A stretch of DNA of 64,000 nt from JACKFB01 sp041389525. Lineage in GTDB: Bacteria; Myxococcota_A; UBA9042; PHBI01; JACKFB01. The notes beneath the pieces are model-generated. The model searched no databases, was not told the DNA's origin, and saw nothing but the letters and a program-made list of their open reading frames with translations. The position numbers and the translations under genes were made by a program. Shown here piece after piece: positions 19,585 to 28,588 of this stretch; positions within the stretch are counted from its first letter, which is position 1; the number at the start of each line of letters is the position of its first letter. The DNA lies in assembly GCA_041389525.1 (NCBI GenBank), contig JAWKRR010000010.1, positions 62,001 through 126,000 on the forward strand, in the 5' to 3' direction.

Positions 19585-20319
19585 CTAGAGCTTGAGCCAA
19601 GCGCCGGCGACGTAGCGGACGCCGACGATGAGCAGGCCGATCAGCAGCACGCGGCGGAAGCCCTCCTGGGGGACGCGGCTGTAGAGCTTGGTGCCCAACC
19701 AGAGGCCGCCGGCGAGCGCGGGGGCGAGCTGGAGGTTCCAGCGCAACGTGTCGCTGGAGACCACGCCCGAGAACGCGTAGGTGGTGATGGCGACGACGCT
19801 GCTGGGGATGAAGAAGACCTGGAGCGTGCCCTTCATCTCGTCTTTGGTCCACGGCTGCGCGCCGATCCAGGCGACGATGGGGGGGCCGCCCGTGTTGAGC
19901 GCGCCGGTGAGCAGGCCGCTCGCCACGCCGGCGCCGGCGCCCCACCGGCGACTCATGTGGGTGGTGGGGCGCTTCGGTCGCACGAGGTTCCAGACGGAGT
20001 AGACCGTGAGCAGGACGCCGAGTCCGCCCATGGCGACGGTGGAGTCGACCGAGGCGAGCAGGCGCGCGCCGATGGGCACGCAGCACAACGCGGCGGCGAT
20101 GGGGATCAGGATGTCGCGCAGGCGAAGGTGAGCGCGCAGCTGCCACGCCAGCGTGCAGGAGATGAAGAGGCTGTAGACCGCGGAGATGGCGACCGAGAAG
20201 CTGACCGGCCAGATGAGCGGGAGGAGGCTCATGGACACGAGGCCGGAGCCGAAGCCGCTGAGGCCCTGGACTAGACCGGCCGCGACGAGGGCGCAGGCAG
20301 CGAAGAGCCAGTCGCTCAC
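19585..20319 (-). CDS. TauE/SafE (DUF81) family membrane permease
   Basis: A 244-residue polytopic protein with about seven to eight hydrophobic segments. It has the two repeated TauE/SafE signatures: GLVQGLSGFGSGLVSM near the N-terminus and GLLTGALNTGGPPIVAW in the second half. Family members export sulfite, sulfoacetate or related organosulfur anions, but many are uncharacterised and the substrate here is unknown. Start GTG 20319 overlaps the stop of the upstream epimerase gene in a GTGA, so translation is probably coupled. Confidence 0.85.
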   Translation of the reverse strand: MSDWLFAACALVAAGLVQGLSGFGSGLVSMSLLPLIWPVSFSVAISAVYSLFISCTLAWQLRAHLRLRDILIPIAAALCCVPIGARLLASVDSTVAMGGLGVLLTVYSVWNLVRPKRPTTHMSRRWGAGAGVASGLLTGALNTGGPPIVAWIGAQPWTKDEMKGTLQVFFIPSSVVAITTYAFSGVVSSDTLRWNLQLAPALAGGLWLGTKLYSRVPQEGFRRVLLIGLLIVGVRYVAGAWLKL

Positions 20320-21302
20320 GAGCGGTCCCGAATCCAAGCGATGGTGTCCGCCAGGGTCTCGTCGGTGGGGCGCGGGCTGAAGCCGAGGTCGCGGGCCGCC
20401 CTCGACGAGTCGATGTACCAGTAGTGCTGCGCCATCTCCACGGAGGCGCGGTCGATGGGCGGAGTGCGGTTCACCAGCCTGAACGCGCGCTCCATCGCCG
20501 AGCCCGCGAGACGTTCCACGGCCGCGGGGAAGCGCAGCCTGGGGGCGGGGACGCCTGAGAGGCGCGCGAGATCGGCGAAGAGCTCGGCGACGGTGAGGTT
20601 GCGGGCGCCGAGCAGGTAGCGGGTGCCTGCCTCGCCGCGGCTCGCGGCCGACACGAAGGCGAGGGCGACGTCGCGGACGTCGACGAGGCTGAGGCCGCCG
20701 GCGGGCGTGCTGGGTGTCTGTCTGGCGAGGAAGCGCGCGATGTCGCCTGTCGACGAGCCGCGGTCGTCGCCCGGGCCGAGCAAGAGCGAGGGGTTGAGGC
20801 AGATGACCGCCATCTCGCCTCGCGCCGCGTACCGGAGGGCCAGGCGCTCCGCGTCCAGCTTGGTCCGGTAGTAGGGCCAGCGGTCGACCACGTCGGCGCA
20901 CCAGGGGGACGCGTCGTGGGCGATGGCGGTGGGCGAGGTCGAGCAGCCGACGGTGCCGCTGGTGGAGCAGACGACGACGCGCGCCACGCCCTCGGCGGCT
21001 GCGGCGTCCAAGACCCGCCGGGTCCCGTCGACGTGCAGGGCGTGGAGCGCTGCGGCGTCGCGCGGGTCGCGCGAGACCTTGCCCGCGAGGTGCATGACCA
21101 CGTCGGCGCCTGCGAACGCACGGCGCAGCGCGTCGATGTCGGCGAGCTCGGCCGAGATCTGCGCGCACCCCAACGCCCCCAAGCGCTCCGAGCGACTGCG
21201 GGCCGCGCTCGTGATGTCGGCGGGCTCAGTGCCGGCCGCAACGAGCGCGTCCACCACGGCGTGTCCGAGGAACCCCGTGGCTCCGGTGAGCGCTACCTTC
21301 AT
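20316..21302 (-). CDS. NAD(P)-dependent epimerase/dehydratase (extended SDR)
   Basis: A 328-residue extended short-chain dehydrogenase. The N-terminal GATGFLG nucleotide-binding motif begins at residue 7, AGADVVMHLAGKVS follows, and the active-site YxxxK appears as YYRTK. SLVDVRDVALAF is typical of the dihydroflavonol-4-reductase / hopanoid-associated sugar epimerase branch. The substrate cannot be told; sterol, sugar or flavonol-like ketones are all possible. It is cotranscribed with the TauE-like permease through a 4-base overlap and is divergent from the small CxxC protein at 21459. Confidence 0.85.
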   Translation of the reverse strand: MKVALTGATGFLGHAVVDALVAAGTEPADITSAARSRSERLGALGCAQISAELADIDALRRAFAGADVVMHLAGKVSRDPRDAAALHALHVDGTRRVLDAAAAEGVARVVVCSTSGTVGCSTSPTAIAHDASPWCADVVDRWPYYRTKLDAERLALRYAARGEMAVICLNPSLLLGPGDDRGSSTGDIARFLARQTPSTPAGGLSLVDVRDVALAFVSAASRGEAGTRYLLGARNLTVAELFADLARLSGVPAPRLRFPAAVERLAGSAMERAFRLVNRTPPIDRASVEMAQHYWYIDSSRAARDLGFSPRPTDETLADTIAWIRDRS

Positions 21303-21458
21303 CGATTCCCCTCGCTGTCGCGCTCGGAGGCGTCGCCCGGTCGGCCCCGGCGCGCAGGCTATGCCCTGGCGTCCCAGCGCTCAAGGCCGATGCGCGTTGA
21401 CGCGAGCCGCGCGAGGTCCAAGACTCGCCCCGACCCCCGCCCGTGCGCAGGAGAGAGC

Positions 21459-22034
21459 GTGGAGTTCGACAGGGTGCAGCGAAGTTTCGCCCAGTGGCTG
21501 CGCGCCGAGGCGGGCTGGCGACAGGGGCGGGCGGCCACGGTCACCGCGCCGGCGGCCGAGGCGGTCGAGCCCGGCGGCGTCGCGCCCGCCGTCGTCGCCG
21601 GTTTTCGCCAGGTGCGCACGCACGCCCGGTCCGCCACGCGCGAGATGTTCCGCGTCGAACTCTACCAAGATGACCACGCCGTCGCCCTGGTGTCCGAGGC
21701 CACGACCGAGGCTGACGGGACCGGCAAGTACGAGCTACGTTTGATCGCCGAGTCCGCGTCCGCCGACCCGCGCCTGGTCCGCGTCGACCACGTCTGCACC
21801 GCCTGCGTCGCCCTGGGGCTCGGACCGCGCGGCGACGCCTGCCTCGAATGCGGCGGGGCAGGGTGGGAGCCCTGGTTTGGCGAGGCCGCCGCGATGGACC
21901 TCACCCTCGAGACGCCGCTCGCCATCCGCGTCCTCGCCGTCCCGCGCAGCAGCCTCTACCTGCCCGAACACACCCGTCGCCTCGCCACCGCGCGCCGCGA
22001 CGGCCTGCTCATCGAGATCGCCCAGACTCCGTGA
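21459..22034 (+). CDS. Hypothetical protein with a two-CxxC zinc-ribbon-like motif
   Basis: A 191-residue protein of unknown role. In the middle it has CTAC and, about 12 residues on, CLEC followed by GGAG, a pattern like the zinc ribbon of DnaJ-type or RNA-binding proteins. The rest is an ordinary soluble alpha/beta composition with no signal peptide. Start GTG 21459 is chosen because GGAG ends five bases before it; the open frame further upstream is antisense to the epimerase gene. Its last 26 bases overlap the end of the convergent radical SAM gene. Confidence 0.55.
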   Translation: MEFDRVQRSFAQWLRAEAGWRQGRAATVTAPAAEAVEPGGVAPAVVAGFRQVRTHARSATREMFRVELYQDDHAVALVSEATTEADGTGKYELRLIAESASADPRLVRVDHVCTACVALGLGPRGDACLECGGAGWEPWFGEAAAMDLTLETPLAIRVLAVPRSSLYLPEHTRRLATARRDGLLIEIAQTP

Positions 22035-22995
22035 GGTACGGCACCAGCTCGTCGGTCCCGACCCGCGCTGCGTAGGTGCTGGCGACGCCGGCGCAGCGGC
22101 GAACCGCGCGGCAGCCTGCGCACTGCGGGCCGTAGACGCTGAGCTCGGTCTCGATGTGGTCGATCGGGTAGATGCGGTCGCCGCTGATGTCGTCGAGGTA
22201 GTGCGTCTCGCCGAAGCCCGAGCGCCCGGTGTTTCTCGCCCGCGGCTGGTCGAGCACGCAGTTCGGGAAGGACTCGAAGGCCATCCGCAGGCCCGCCTCG
22301 CGCGCGACCTCAGCCGCACGCCGCGCCACCGGGCCCGCCTCAGCGTAGGTCAGGTGAATCGCCTCCCAGTCGCCGCCCTTTCCGGTGGTCGACGGGAACA
22401 CCAACTTCAACACGTAGCCGGTGCCGAAGCGGTCGACACAGAACCGCACGTACTCCTCGATATGATCGATGTTCTCTCGCGAAAAGACGCAGTTCAGCAT
22501 CAGCCACACGCCCTGCGCGAGCAGGTTCTCGATGCCCTCCACCGTCTCGTGGTGGCCGCGCTCGGACACCCCGAAGATGACCATGCTGGGCTCGACCCGG
22601 TGCGAGTGCAGCGAGACGATGGCCCGGCCCAGCCCGGACTCCTGCGCCCGGGCCGCGAAGGCGCGGTCTGCGAAGCTGCGCCCGTGAGTGTTGATATCCC
22701 AGGCGATCCCCGCCTTCCCCAGCGCGTCGACCACGGTCCAGAACGAGGGGTGGATCGTCGGCTCGCCGCCGGTGAGTACGACCCGTGAGAACCCCCGTCG
22801 CTTCAGAAACGCCACCCGCTCCAGCAGCGCGTCCTCCTGGATGAAGAACGCCTCCGGGCGCCCGGAGTTGCTACACATCGGGCATTTGTTGTTACACATC
22901 TCGCCGAGACGAAAGAGCGCGATGCTCTGCGCGTCGACGGGGCGGTCGGCGGAACGCAGCTTCTTGAGCAGCCGGGACTCAGGGATCGCGCTCAT
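22009..22995 (-). CDS. Radical SAM protein
   Basis: A 328-residue enzyme with the CNNKCPMC [4Fe-4S] motif (C-x3-C-x2-C) near residue 34. The SAM-binding GGEP motif appears as VVLTGGEPTIHPSF. The C-terminal Cys group CAGCRAVRRCAGV resembles the auxiliary-cluster region of SPASM/Twitch-type proteins but is shorter. It probably acts as a maturase or modifying enzyme; no peptide substrate gene was found beside it. Start ATG 22995. The 3' end overlaps the convergent gene by 26 bases. Confidence 0.85.
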   Translation of the reverse strand: MSAIPESRLLKKLRSADRPVDAQSIALFRLGEMCNNKCPMCSNSGRPEAFFIQEDALLERVAFLKRRGFSRVVLTGGEPTIHPSFWTVVDALGKAGIAWDINTHGRSFADRAFAARAQESGLGRAIVSLHSHRVEPSMVIFGVSERGHHETVEGIENLLAQGVWLMLNCVFSRENIDHIEEYVRFCVDRFGTGYVLKLVFPSTTGKGGDWEAIHLTYAEAGPVARRAAEVAREAGLRMAFESFPNCVLDQPRARNTGRSGFGETHYLDDISGDRIYPIDHIETELSVYGPQCAGCRAVRRCAGVASTYAARVGTDELVPYLTESGRSR

Positions 22996-23050
22996 GTTCC
23001 TCGGGTGTCAGTGCGGCCCGCCCGCGATTGTAACAGACGCGGCGTGGTCC

Positions 23051-24058
23051 CTAGAGCCGGAACACGAGGCCCAGCCGGAACACGAACTGCTGGATGCTCC
23101 CGCGCACCGTGCGGGTCGGCAGGGTCGCGCCCTCGGGGGCCTCGTCCTCCGCGGGCCCTTTGCCCTCGATCTCGACGTTGGGGTCGTGACGTTGCCGCCA
23201 CGCGTGATGCGCCCACCCCACCTCGATGAGAAAGCCCCACGAGGGCTTCGCGTAGACCTTCAGCCCGAGGTGGGTGCCGATAAGCCAGCCCTTACCGGTG
23301 GTGGTCGAGAGCACGTCGTTGAGCAGGCTCAAGCTGAACCCGACCGGCACGGCGAGATAGACCTCGGCGCGGTCGTTGGCGAAGGGGACGCGGCCGCGCA
23401 CTCGCAGGGCGATGTCGGCGTAGGCGCTGCGGCCGAAGCCGGCGTTCGCGAGTCGGTGGCTGTTCCAGAACCCGACCTCGGCCTCGGTGCCCAGCGCGAG
23501 GTAGCGGTGGACCGGGAAATCGAGCTGCAGTCCCAGCCCGAAGGTCGGCTGCAGCGCGGTGGCCTTGCCGAACCTGGAGACCTCGATGCTGCCCTTGCCG
23601 CCGGCCCCGACGAAGACCGTCGGGATCGCCTGCAGCGTCATGATCCCCATGGGTTTTCTGGTCGATCCCTTCGGGGGCACGATCACCGCGTCCTCGCCGT
23701 CGAGGCGCCGCGGGGGGGGAGCGGGCGCGGGCGGGGCGGCAGGCTGGGCGGGAGGGTGCGCCGCGGGGGGAGGGATCTCGGGCGGTGTCTCGTCAGGTGA
23801 CGGGGACGGGGTGGGAGGCGTCGCGCCCGGTGCCGGTGTCACCGCTGGTGTGGGCGGGGGCGTGGGGCTGCGGGCGGGCTCCGTGTCGTCGTCGTCGTCG
23901 GGGTAGCTGGGATCCACGTCATCGTCGGGTGAGGGGCGCGGGTCGACGTCGCCCTCTTCGGCCGGCTCAGGGTCGACGTCGGAGACCGAGGCGCTGGCGA
24001 CCCCGTGCAGGCCGAGGCAGACCGCCAACGCCAGGGTGAACGTCGCCAGCCTCCTCAC
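23051..24058 (-). CDS. Exported proline/Asp-rich protein with outer-membrane barrel-like domain
   Basis: A 335-residue protein with an N-terminal signal peptide (VRRLATFTLALAVCLGLHG... cut near ASA-S). An acidic linker with repeated DVDP/DDD steps follows (residues ~27-60), then a Pro/Ala/Thr-rich spacer to ~125. The C-terminal ~200 residues show alternating beta strands and end in Arg-Leu after an aromatic-rich strand, like small outer-membrane barrels. Several such proteins in Myxococcota combine a low-complexity periplasmic arm with a barrel. GTG 24058 overlaps the stop of the upstream RelA/SpoT-fold gene (GTGA), implying coupled translation. Confidence 0.65.
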   Translation of the reverse strand: MRRLATFTLALAVCLGLHGVASASVSDVDPEPAEEGDVDPRPSPDDDVDPSYPDDDDDTEPARSPTPPPTPAVTPAPGATPPTPSPSPDETPPEIPPPAAHPPAQPAAPPAPAPPPRRLDGEDAVIVPPKGSTRKPMGIMTLQAIPTVFVGAGGKGSIEVSRFGKATALQPTFGLGLQLDFPVHRYLALGTEAEVGFWNSHRLANAGFGRSAYADIALRVRGRVPFANDRAEVYLAVPVGFSLSLLNDVLSTTTGKGWLIGTHLGLKVYAKPSWGFLIEVGWAHHAWRQRHDPNVEIEGKGPAEDEAPEGATLPTRTVRGSIQQFVFRLGLVFRL

Positions 24059-25140
24059 GCGGTCACCTCGATGCTCACGCCCGGCGCCTGCGGGGCGGGC
24101 GCCTCGGGAGTCAGGAAGAGCCAACGCAGCAGGTCCCGGTAGAAGCCGAAGAGCCACTGGGAGTGGGCCACGCTGTCGCGGACCGCCTCGCGCCGCGACT
24201 TGAAGCCCGCGTGGCTCTCGGCGGTCAGGCGCTCGCGCTCGAGGAAGTAGTTGGACAGCGGCTGAATCTGCAGCTCGAAGGTGTGGCCCCACCAGCGCAG
24301 CACCGACTTCATCGCCTCCCAGCCCGAGGCCTTGCCGCCGGCGTCGCTGAGGTAGTTCTTGACCTCGAGCAGCCGGATCTCGCGCGTGTCGTCGCCCGCG
24401 GGCACGTCGCGCGCGAGCAGGTCGGCGTCTTCGAAGGCGAGCGAGGTGACCACCTCCTGAAGTGCCACGACATCTCGCGCCGAGCCCACCACGATCTTCA
24501 CGCCGAAGACGTCTTTGACGAAGTGCGACAGCTCGCGCAGCTGCTTGTCCCGCGCGACCAGCTCGTCGAGCCGAAAGATCTCGTCGACCACCTTGTTCCA
24601 GATCTCCTCTTCCGCCTTGATGCGGCTGATCATCTTGTGGATGCCGTGGGTGTTCTCCACGTGCGGCTGGTACTCGACGAAGTTGGCGACCAGCTGCGGC
24701 GTGCAGAAGGCGCCGGCGTCCCACATCCGCATCTCGGCGAGCACCCGGGACCCCAGGTCCAGGTCGGTCTCGCTGTAGACCATGCTGGGCGAGATGGGCT
24801 GGGAGATCGTGAAGCGGCGGCCGCCGGTGGGAAGCTCGCCGACCACCACCGACTGCATGTCGTAGGAGGACTCGAAGAGGCGCGTCGACAAGAGCTCGCA
24901 GATGCGGTGGAGGCGCGCCTCGCCCTCGCGAATCCCGGTCGCGTACGCTTGGCGAACCGACTCCAGATGCGAGCGCGAGAAGCGCAGGACGTGGGTGCGC
25001 GACGGCGCGTCGGCGATCGCCTGGCGGGAGTCTTGGAGGTACCGCACCAGCCCCTCGACCAGGGGCTGCCGCATCACCATCCAGAGCGGCGAATGCGCGC
25101 GGTCAGTAGGGTAGGGCTCGGGGTCGCTCATCGTGGCCAT
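24055..25140 (-). CDS. RelA/SpoT-fold (nucleotidyltransferase-like) protein
   Basis: About 361 residues, soluble. The second half reads like an RSH synthetase domain. KMISRIK aligns with the R-x-K...S substrate strand, KDVFGVKIVV with the metal-binding Asp strand, and EVKNYLSDAGGKASGWEAMK with the KDYI..PK.NGYQSLH region. HTFELQIQPLSNY followed by AESHAGFKSR aligns with EVQIRT...AE..H..YK. The Asp and Glu that bind metal are kept, but the Gly-Tyr of GYQSLH is Gly-Trp and its His is Lys, so guanine binding may differ. It could make or bind (p)ppGpp-like nucleotides, or be a diverged relative. Start ATG 25140 is one of two close Met codons (other 25131); neither has a strong ribosome binding site. 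Confidence 0.55.
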   Translation of the reverse strand: MATMSDPEPYPTDRAHSPLWMVMRQPLVEGLVRYLQDSRQAIADAPSRTHVLRFSRSHLESVRQAYATGIREGEARLHRICELLSTRLFESSYDMQSVVVGELPTGGRRFTISQPISPSMVYSETDLDLGSRVLAEMRMWDAGAFCTPQLVANFVEYQPHVENTHGIHKMISRIKAEEEIWNKVVDEIFRLDELVARDKQLRELSHFVKDVFGVKIVVGSARDVVALQEVVTSLAFEDADLLARDVPAGDDTREIRLLEVKNYLSDAGGKASGWEAMKSVLRWWGHTFELQIQPLSNYFLERERLTAESHAGFKSRREAVRDSVAHSQWLFGFYRDLLRWLFLTPEAPAPQAPGVSIEVTA

Positions 25141-25237
25141 CGTATGGAACCCATCCCGCGGAGTCGAGCCGGGGATGCCCTCAAGAAGCGCCGAGGTCTG
25201 ACCGTAGTGGTGGCAGTGGCGCCTTGCGGAGGCAGCG

Positions 25238-25465
25238 ATGGTGCGGGTGATGTCGATACGAGGGCGCGCATGGTGGCGCTTTGGCTTGGTCTTGGCGGCG
25301 CTCGCCTTGGTCCTGGCCGTCCCTGCCGCGATCGACCTCCTCGGAGTCGACGGGCTGGTAGACGTATTGGCGCCGAAGACCGCGCTGTGGCCGCGCATCG
25401 ACCGCGTCTCGCGGGTCGTGGTGGCCTGCACGACCGGGCACTTCTCGCTGGAGGCCTGGGACTAG
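25238..25465 (+). CDS. Small membrane protein, unknown
   Basis: A 75-residue open frame with a good GGAGG five bases before ATG 25238. It has one strong hydrophobic helix (FGLVLAALALVLAVPAAI) after a basic RGRAWWR head, typical of a single-pass inner-membrane protein with N-in orientation. It lies between the start of the RelA/SpoT-fold gene and the end of the ABC-F gene, and is opposite in strand to both. No family is recognised, and it may be spurious. Confidence 0.45.
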   Translation: MVRVMSIRGRAWWRFGLVLAALALVLAVPAAIDLLGVDGLVDVLAPKTALWPRIDRVSRVVVACTTGHFSLEAWD

Positions 25466-25487
25466 GCTGCGGCGGCGGTGTCGACGA

Positions 25488-27338
25488 TCAGCCCGCGTGG
25501 GCCTCGCGACGGACCTCGAGGGCCAGCCAGCGCTCCTCGGTGTTGGCCAGCTCCTCTTTGGTCGCCGAGACGCGCGCTGCGGCTTTGCGATAGCCGTCCG
25601 CGTCGCGAGTCCACGCCTGCCCGTCGGCCAACACAGCCTCGAGCTGCGTCAGCTCACGCTCGAGCGCGGCGATGCGGCTCGGCAGCTCCTCTAGCTCGCG
25701 CGCTTCCTTCCAGCTCAGCTTCTGGATGGTCGCCTTGGGCGGGGCCGCCTGGGGCGCCGCGGGGGCCTGCCCCTTGCCGCCGGACTTGGCGTCGCGCTGC
25801 GCCGCCTTGGCGCTCGCCGCGGCCTCCGCACGCGCAGCTTTGTCCGCCGCGCGTCGCTGGCTCATGGCGTCGCTGTAGCCGCCGGCGTACTCGATGACCG
25901 TCCCGTCCCCTTCCATCATCAAGACGGAGGTCACCACACGGTCTAGGAACGCCCGGTCGTGGCTGACAACCACCGCCGTGCCCTCGTAGTCGTCGAGCAT
26001 CCCCTCGAGCAGCTCGAGGGTCTCGATGTCGAGGTCGTTGGTGGGCTCGTCCAGCACCAGCAAGTTCGACGGCTGCGCCAGGAGCTTCGCCAGCACCAAG
26101 CGGTTGCGCTCGCCACCGGACAGGGTCCCGACGGGGCTACGCGCCTGGCTGGTGTCGAAGAGGAAGTCCTCGAGATAGGCGACCACGTGCCGCGGCGTGC
26201 CGCGCACCATGACGCGGTCCACGCCCGCGTCGCACAGCGTCTCCCAGAGCGTCAGGTCGGGGTCGAGGATGCTCCGCTTCTGGTCGACGATGAGCGGCGT
26301 CAGGTTGGTGCCGAGCCGAATCTCGCCGGAGTCGGGCTCAAGCTCGCCGAGCAGCATCTTCAAGAGCGTCGTCTTGCCCGCGCCGTTCGGTCCGACGATG
26401 CCGATGCGGTCGCCGCGCAGCACCCGCGTCGTGAAATCGTCGACCAGCACCTTGTCGCCGTAGGCCTTGTGGATGTTGTGGGCCTCGATGACCAGCTTGC
26501 CGGACTTGAACCCGGCCTCGACCTCGAGCTTCGCCTGCCCAGGGCCCGTCCTGCGTGCCGACTGCTCCGCGCGCAAGCTCTCCAGCCGCCGCACCCGGCC
26601 CATGTTCCGCCGCCGCCGCGCCTTCATCCCCTTTCGCGCCCACGCCGACTCGCGCTCGATGAGCGCGTCCGTGCGCGCCCACGCGGCCGCCTCGTCGTCG
26701 AGGACCTTCTCCGACCACGCGTCGAAGCTGCCGAAGCCCGAGGCGTTCTCCAGCAGGCGCCCGCGGTCGAGCCACCAGGTGCGGCTGGTCACCGCCTGCA
26801 GAAACGTGCGGTCGTGGCTGATGACGACGACGGCGCCGCGGTAGTTGGCGATCTGCTGCTCGAGCCACGCGATGGCGCGGATGTCGAGGTGGTTGGTCGG
26901 CTCGTCGAGGAGAAGGACGTCCGGGTCGGACGCCAGCGCCCGGGCCAGGGCGGCGCGGCGTAGCTCGCCGCCGGAGACCAGCCTCGGATCGGCGCTCCCG
27001 TCCAGGCCCAGGCCGTCGAGCAGCGCGTCGACCTCGTAGTCGTACGCTTGGTGGCCGCCCTCGTCGCCGCGAATCCACGAGTCCACCCGCGTGTGCTCGC
27101 CCGGGTCCGGCTCCTGCGCCACCGTGGCCACCCGCGTGCCCGCCGGCACGACGCGCGCGCCCTCGTCGGGCTCAAGCACGCCCGCGATGACGCTGAGCAG
27201 GGTGGACTTGCCCGAGCCGTTTCGCCCGACCAGGCACACGCGGTCGCCGGCCGAGACCGTGGCCGTGAGCCCCGAGAAGAGCGGCTCGCCCCCAAAAGCC
27301 ACGGTGACATCCAGCAGCGAGAGCAGGGGCGGCGCCAT
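25488..27338 (-). CDS. uup: ABC-F family ATPase, Uup type
   Basis: A soluble protein of about 616 residues with two ABC cassettes and no membrane domain. Cassette 1 has GRNGSGKST, SGGELRRAALARAL and LLLDEPTNHLDI. Cassette 2 has GPNGAGKTT, SGGERNRLVLAKLL and LVLDEPTNDLDI. A charged interdomain linker (ARKGMKARRRRNMGRV) is followed by a C-terminal coiled coil after an Ala/Lys-rich spacer, as in Uup. ABC-F proteins act on ribosomes or, for Uup, affect precise transposon excision and ribosome biogenesis. Start ATG 27338 has GGAG eight bases upstream. Confidence 0.88.
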   Translation of the reverse strand: MAPPLLSLLDVTVAFGGEPLFSGLTATVSAGDRVCLVGRNGSGKSTLLSVIAGVLEPDEGARVVPAGTRVATVAQEPDPGEHTRVDSWIRGDEGGHQAYDYEVDALLDGLGLDGSADPRLVSGGELRRAALARALASDPDVLLLDEPTNHLDIRAIAWLEQQIANYRGAVVVISHDRTFLQAVTSRTWWLDRGRLLENASGFGSFDAWSEKVLDDEAAAWARTDALIERESAWARKGMKARRRRNMGRVRRLESLRAEQSARRTGPGQAKLEVEAGFKSGKLVIEAHNIHKAYGDKVLVDDFTTRVLRGDRIGIVGPNGAGKTTLLKMLLGELEPDSGEIRLGTNLTPLIVDQKRSILDPDLTLWETLCDAGVDRVMVRGTPRHVVAYLEDFLFDTSQARSPVGTLSGGERNRLVLAKLLAQPSNLLVLDEPTNDLDIETLELLEGMLDDYEGTAVVVSHDRAFLDRVVTSVLMMEGDGTVIEYAGGYSDAMSQRRAADKAARAEAAASAKAAQRDAKSGGKGQAPAAPQAAPPKATIQKLSWKEARELEELPSRIAALERELTQLEAVLADGQAWTRDADGYRKAAARVSATKEELANTEERWLALEVRREAHAG

Positions 27339-27513
27339 GGGGCGTTCTCCAGAGCGTAGGGATTGGGCGGCTCGCTGGGTCCACGCGCGCGTCGCTGAGC
27401 GCCTCACTGCCCGAGGCGCGGGCCGAGCGCAAGCACTCTCGGCGCCGCGCACGCGACGTCGAAGGCCCGACGACGTATCATTCGGCGGCCCCACGCCTGG
27501 GGTGGGAGGTCGC

Positions 27514-28584
27514 ATGGTCAGGGGAGCGCAGGTGGCGCGAATCGGGCTCGCGGTCGCGCTCGTGCTGTCTGCGTGCGGGGACGCCGCGACCGTGTCGGGC
27601 GCGGGCGACGGCGCGGGTGTGGACTCCGCGCTGGAGACCGCGGTGGGTTCGGAGACCGCAGTCGGCCCCGGTGACACCGATGGCGCCGGTGACGCCGCGC
27701 CTCAGGCCGACGCCGAGGTTGGACCTGACGCCGCACCCGCCGCGGACACCCTCGTGCTCGACCCGGCGACCCTTCAGTTCTTTGGCCTGCCGATCAACTC
27801 CGTCCGCTACGCCGTGTCGGGCTACGACGCCGCCCACCGCACCTGCGCGACGCTGATCTGGGACTACTCCAACAACGGCCAAGCCATGCGCTCCCACTGC
27901 GACGACTTCTTCCCCGGCTTCCCCTACGTCATCGTCACCCCGGACACCGACGGCCCCTGCGGCGCCTGGGAGTACGGTGGCCTCTCGGGCTCGACCACCG
28001 CGACGGGCTGCGTCGATTTCGCCGAGGCCTCGTCGGCGGGTACCGACCTCGTCGACGTTCGCGTGACCGTCGCCGACCCCGCCTTCACGGGGGTGATCGT
28101 CGCCGACAACCGCGCGCTCCAGCCCCCTCGCGCGGTCAGCCTTTGCCTCACGGTCCCTAGCGAAACCGACGATCCGGTCTGGGTCCAGACCACCGGGGAG
28201 GACGGCCGTCCAGGCTGGGTCCGCGTCCTGCGCGACGGCGTCCCCATCGAGGCCTTCGACCCGTGCGACATGCCCGCGTGCGGCGAAGCGGCGCCGGCCT
28301 GCTATCCGTGGCCCGGACGGGCGGAGGCCCTCGCCGCCGCCACCGCCCCAGCCTCCCCCTCGGCCTGCGTCACCTGGGACGGTCGCGAGCGGGTGCGCGC
28401 CGCCGGCGCCACGTGCTACACGCGGGCCGAAGCGTCCGATGGCGACTACACGGTCGAGACCTGCTACGGAAGCTCGACGACGCCGGGCCCCCAGCCCCGG
28501 ACCGTGAACACGCCAACCTGCCTCTCGCGCCCGCTCCCGCTGGGTGCCGAGCAGGTCAACGTCCTGATCCCCGAGAGCAAGTAG
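27514..28584 (+). CDS. Lipoprotein with acidic linker, unknown
   Basis: A 356-residue product. The lipobox is LSAC-G at about residue 21, after a hydrophobic core. Residues 22-75 are an Asp/Gly/Ala-rich flexible linker. The remainder has many Cys in likely disulfide pairs and Trp/Tyr-rich beta segments, with no recognised domain. Start ATG 27514 has GGGAGG four bases upstream. It is the first gene of a probable operon with the RNA methyltransferase (4-base gap). Confidence 0.7.
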   Translation: MVRGAQVARIGLAVALVLSACGDAATVSGAGDGAGVDSALETAVGSETAVGPGDTDGAGDAAPQADAEVGPDAAPAADTLVLDPATLQFFGLPINSVRYAVSGYDAAHRTCATLIWDYSNNGQAMRSHCDDFFPGFPYVIVTPDTDGPCGAWEYGGLSGSTTATGCVDFAEASSAGTDLVDVRVTVADPAFTGVIVADNRALQPPRAVSLCLTVPSETDDPVWVQTTGEDGRPGWVRVLRDGVPIEAFDPCDMPACGEAAPACYPWPGRAEALAAATAPASPSACVTWDGRERVRAAGATCYTRAEASDGDYTVETCYGSSTTPGPQPRTVNTPTCLSRPLPLGAEQVNVLIPESK

Positions 28585-28588
28585 CCCA

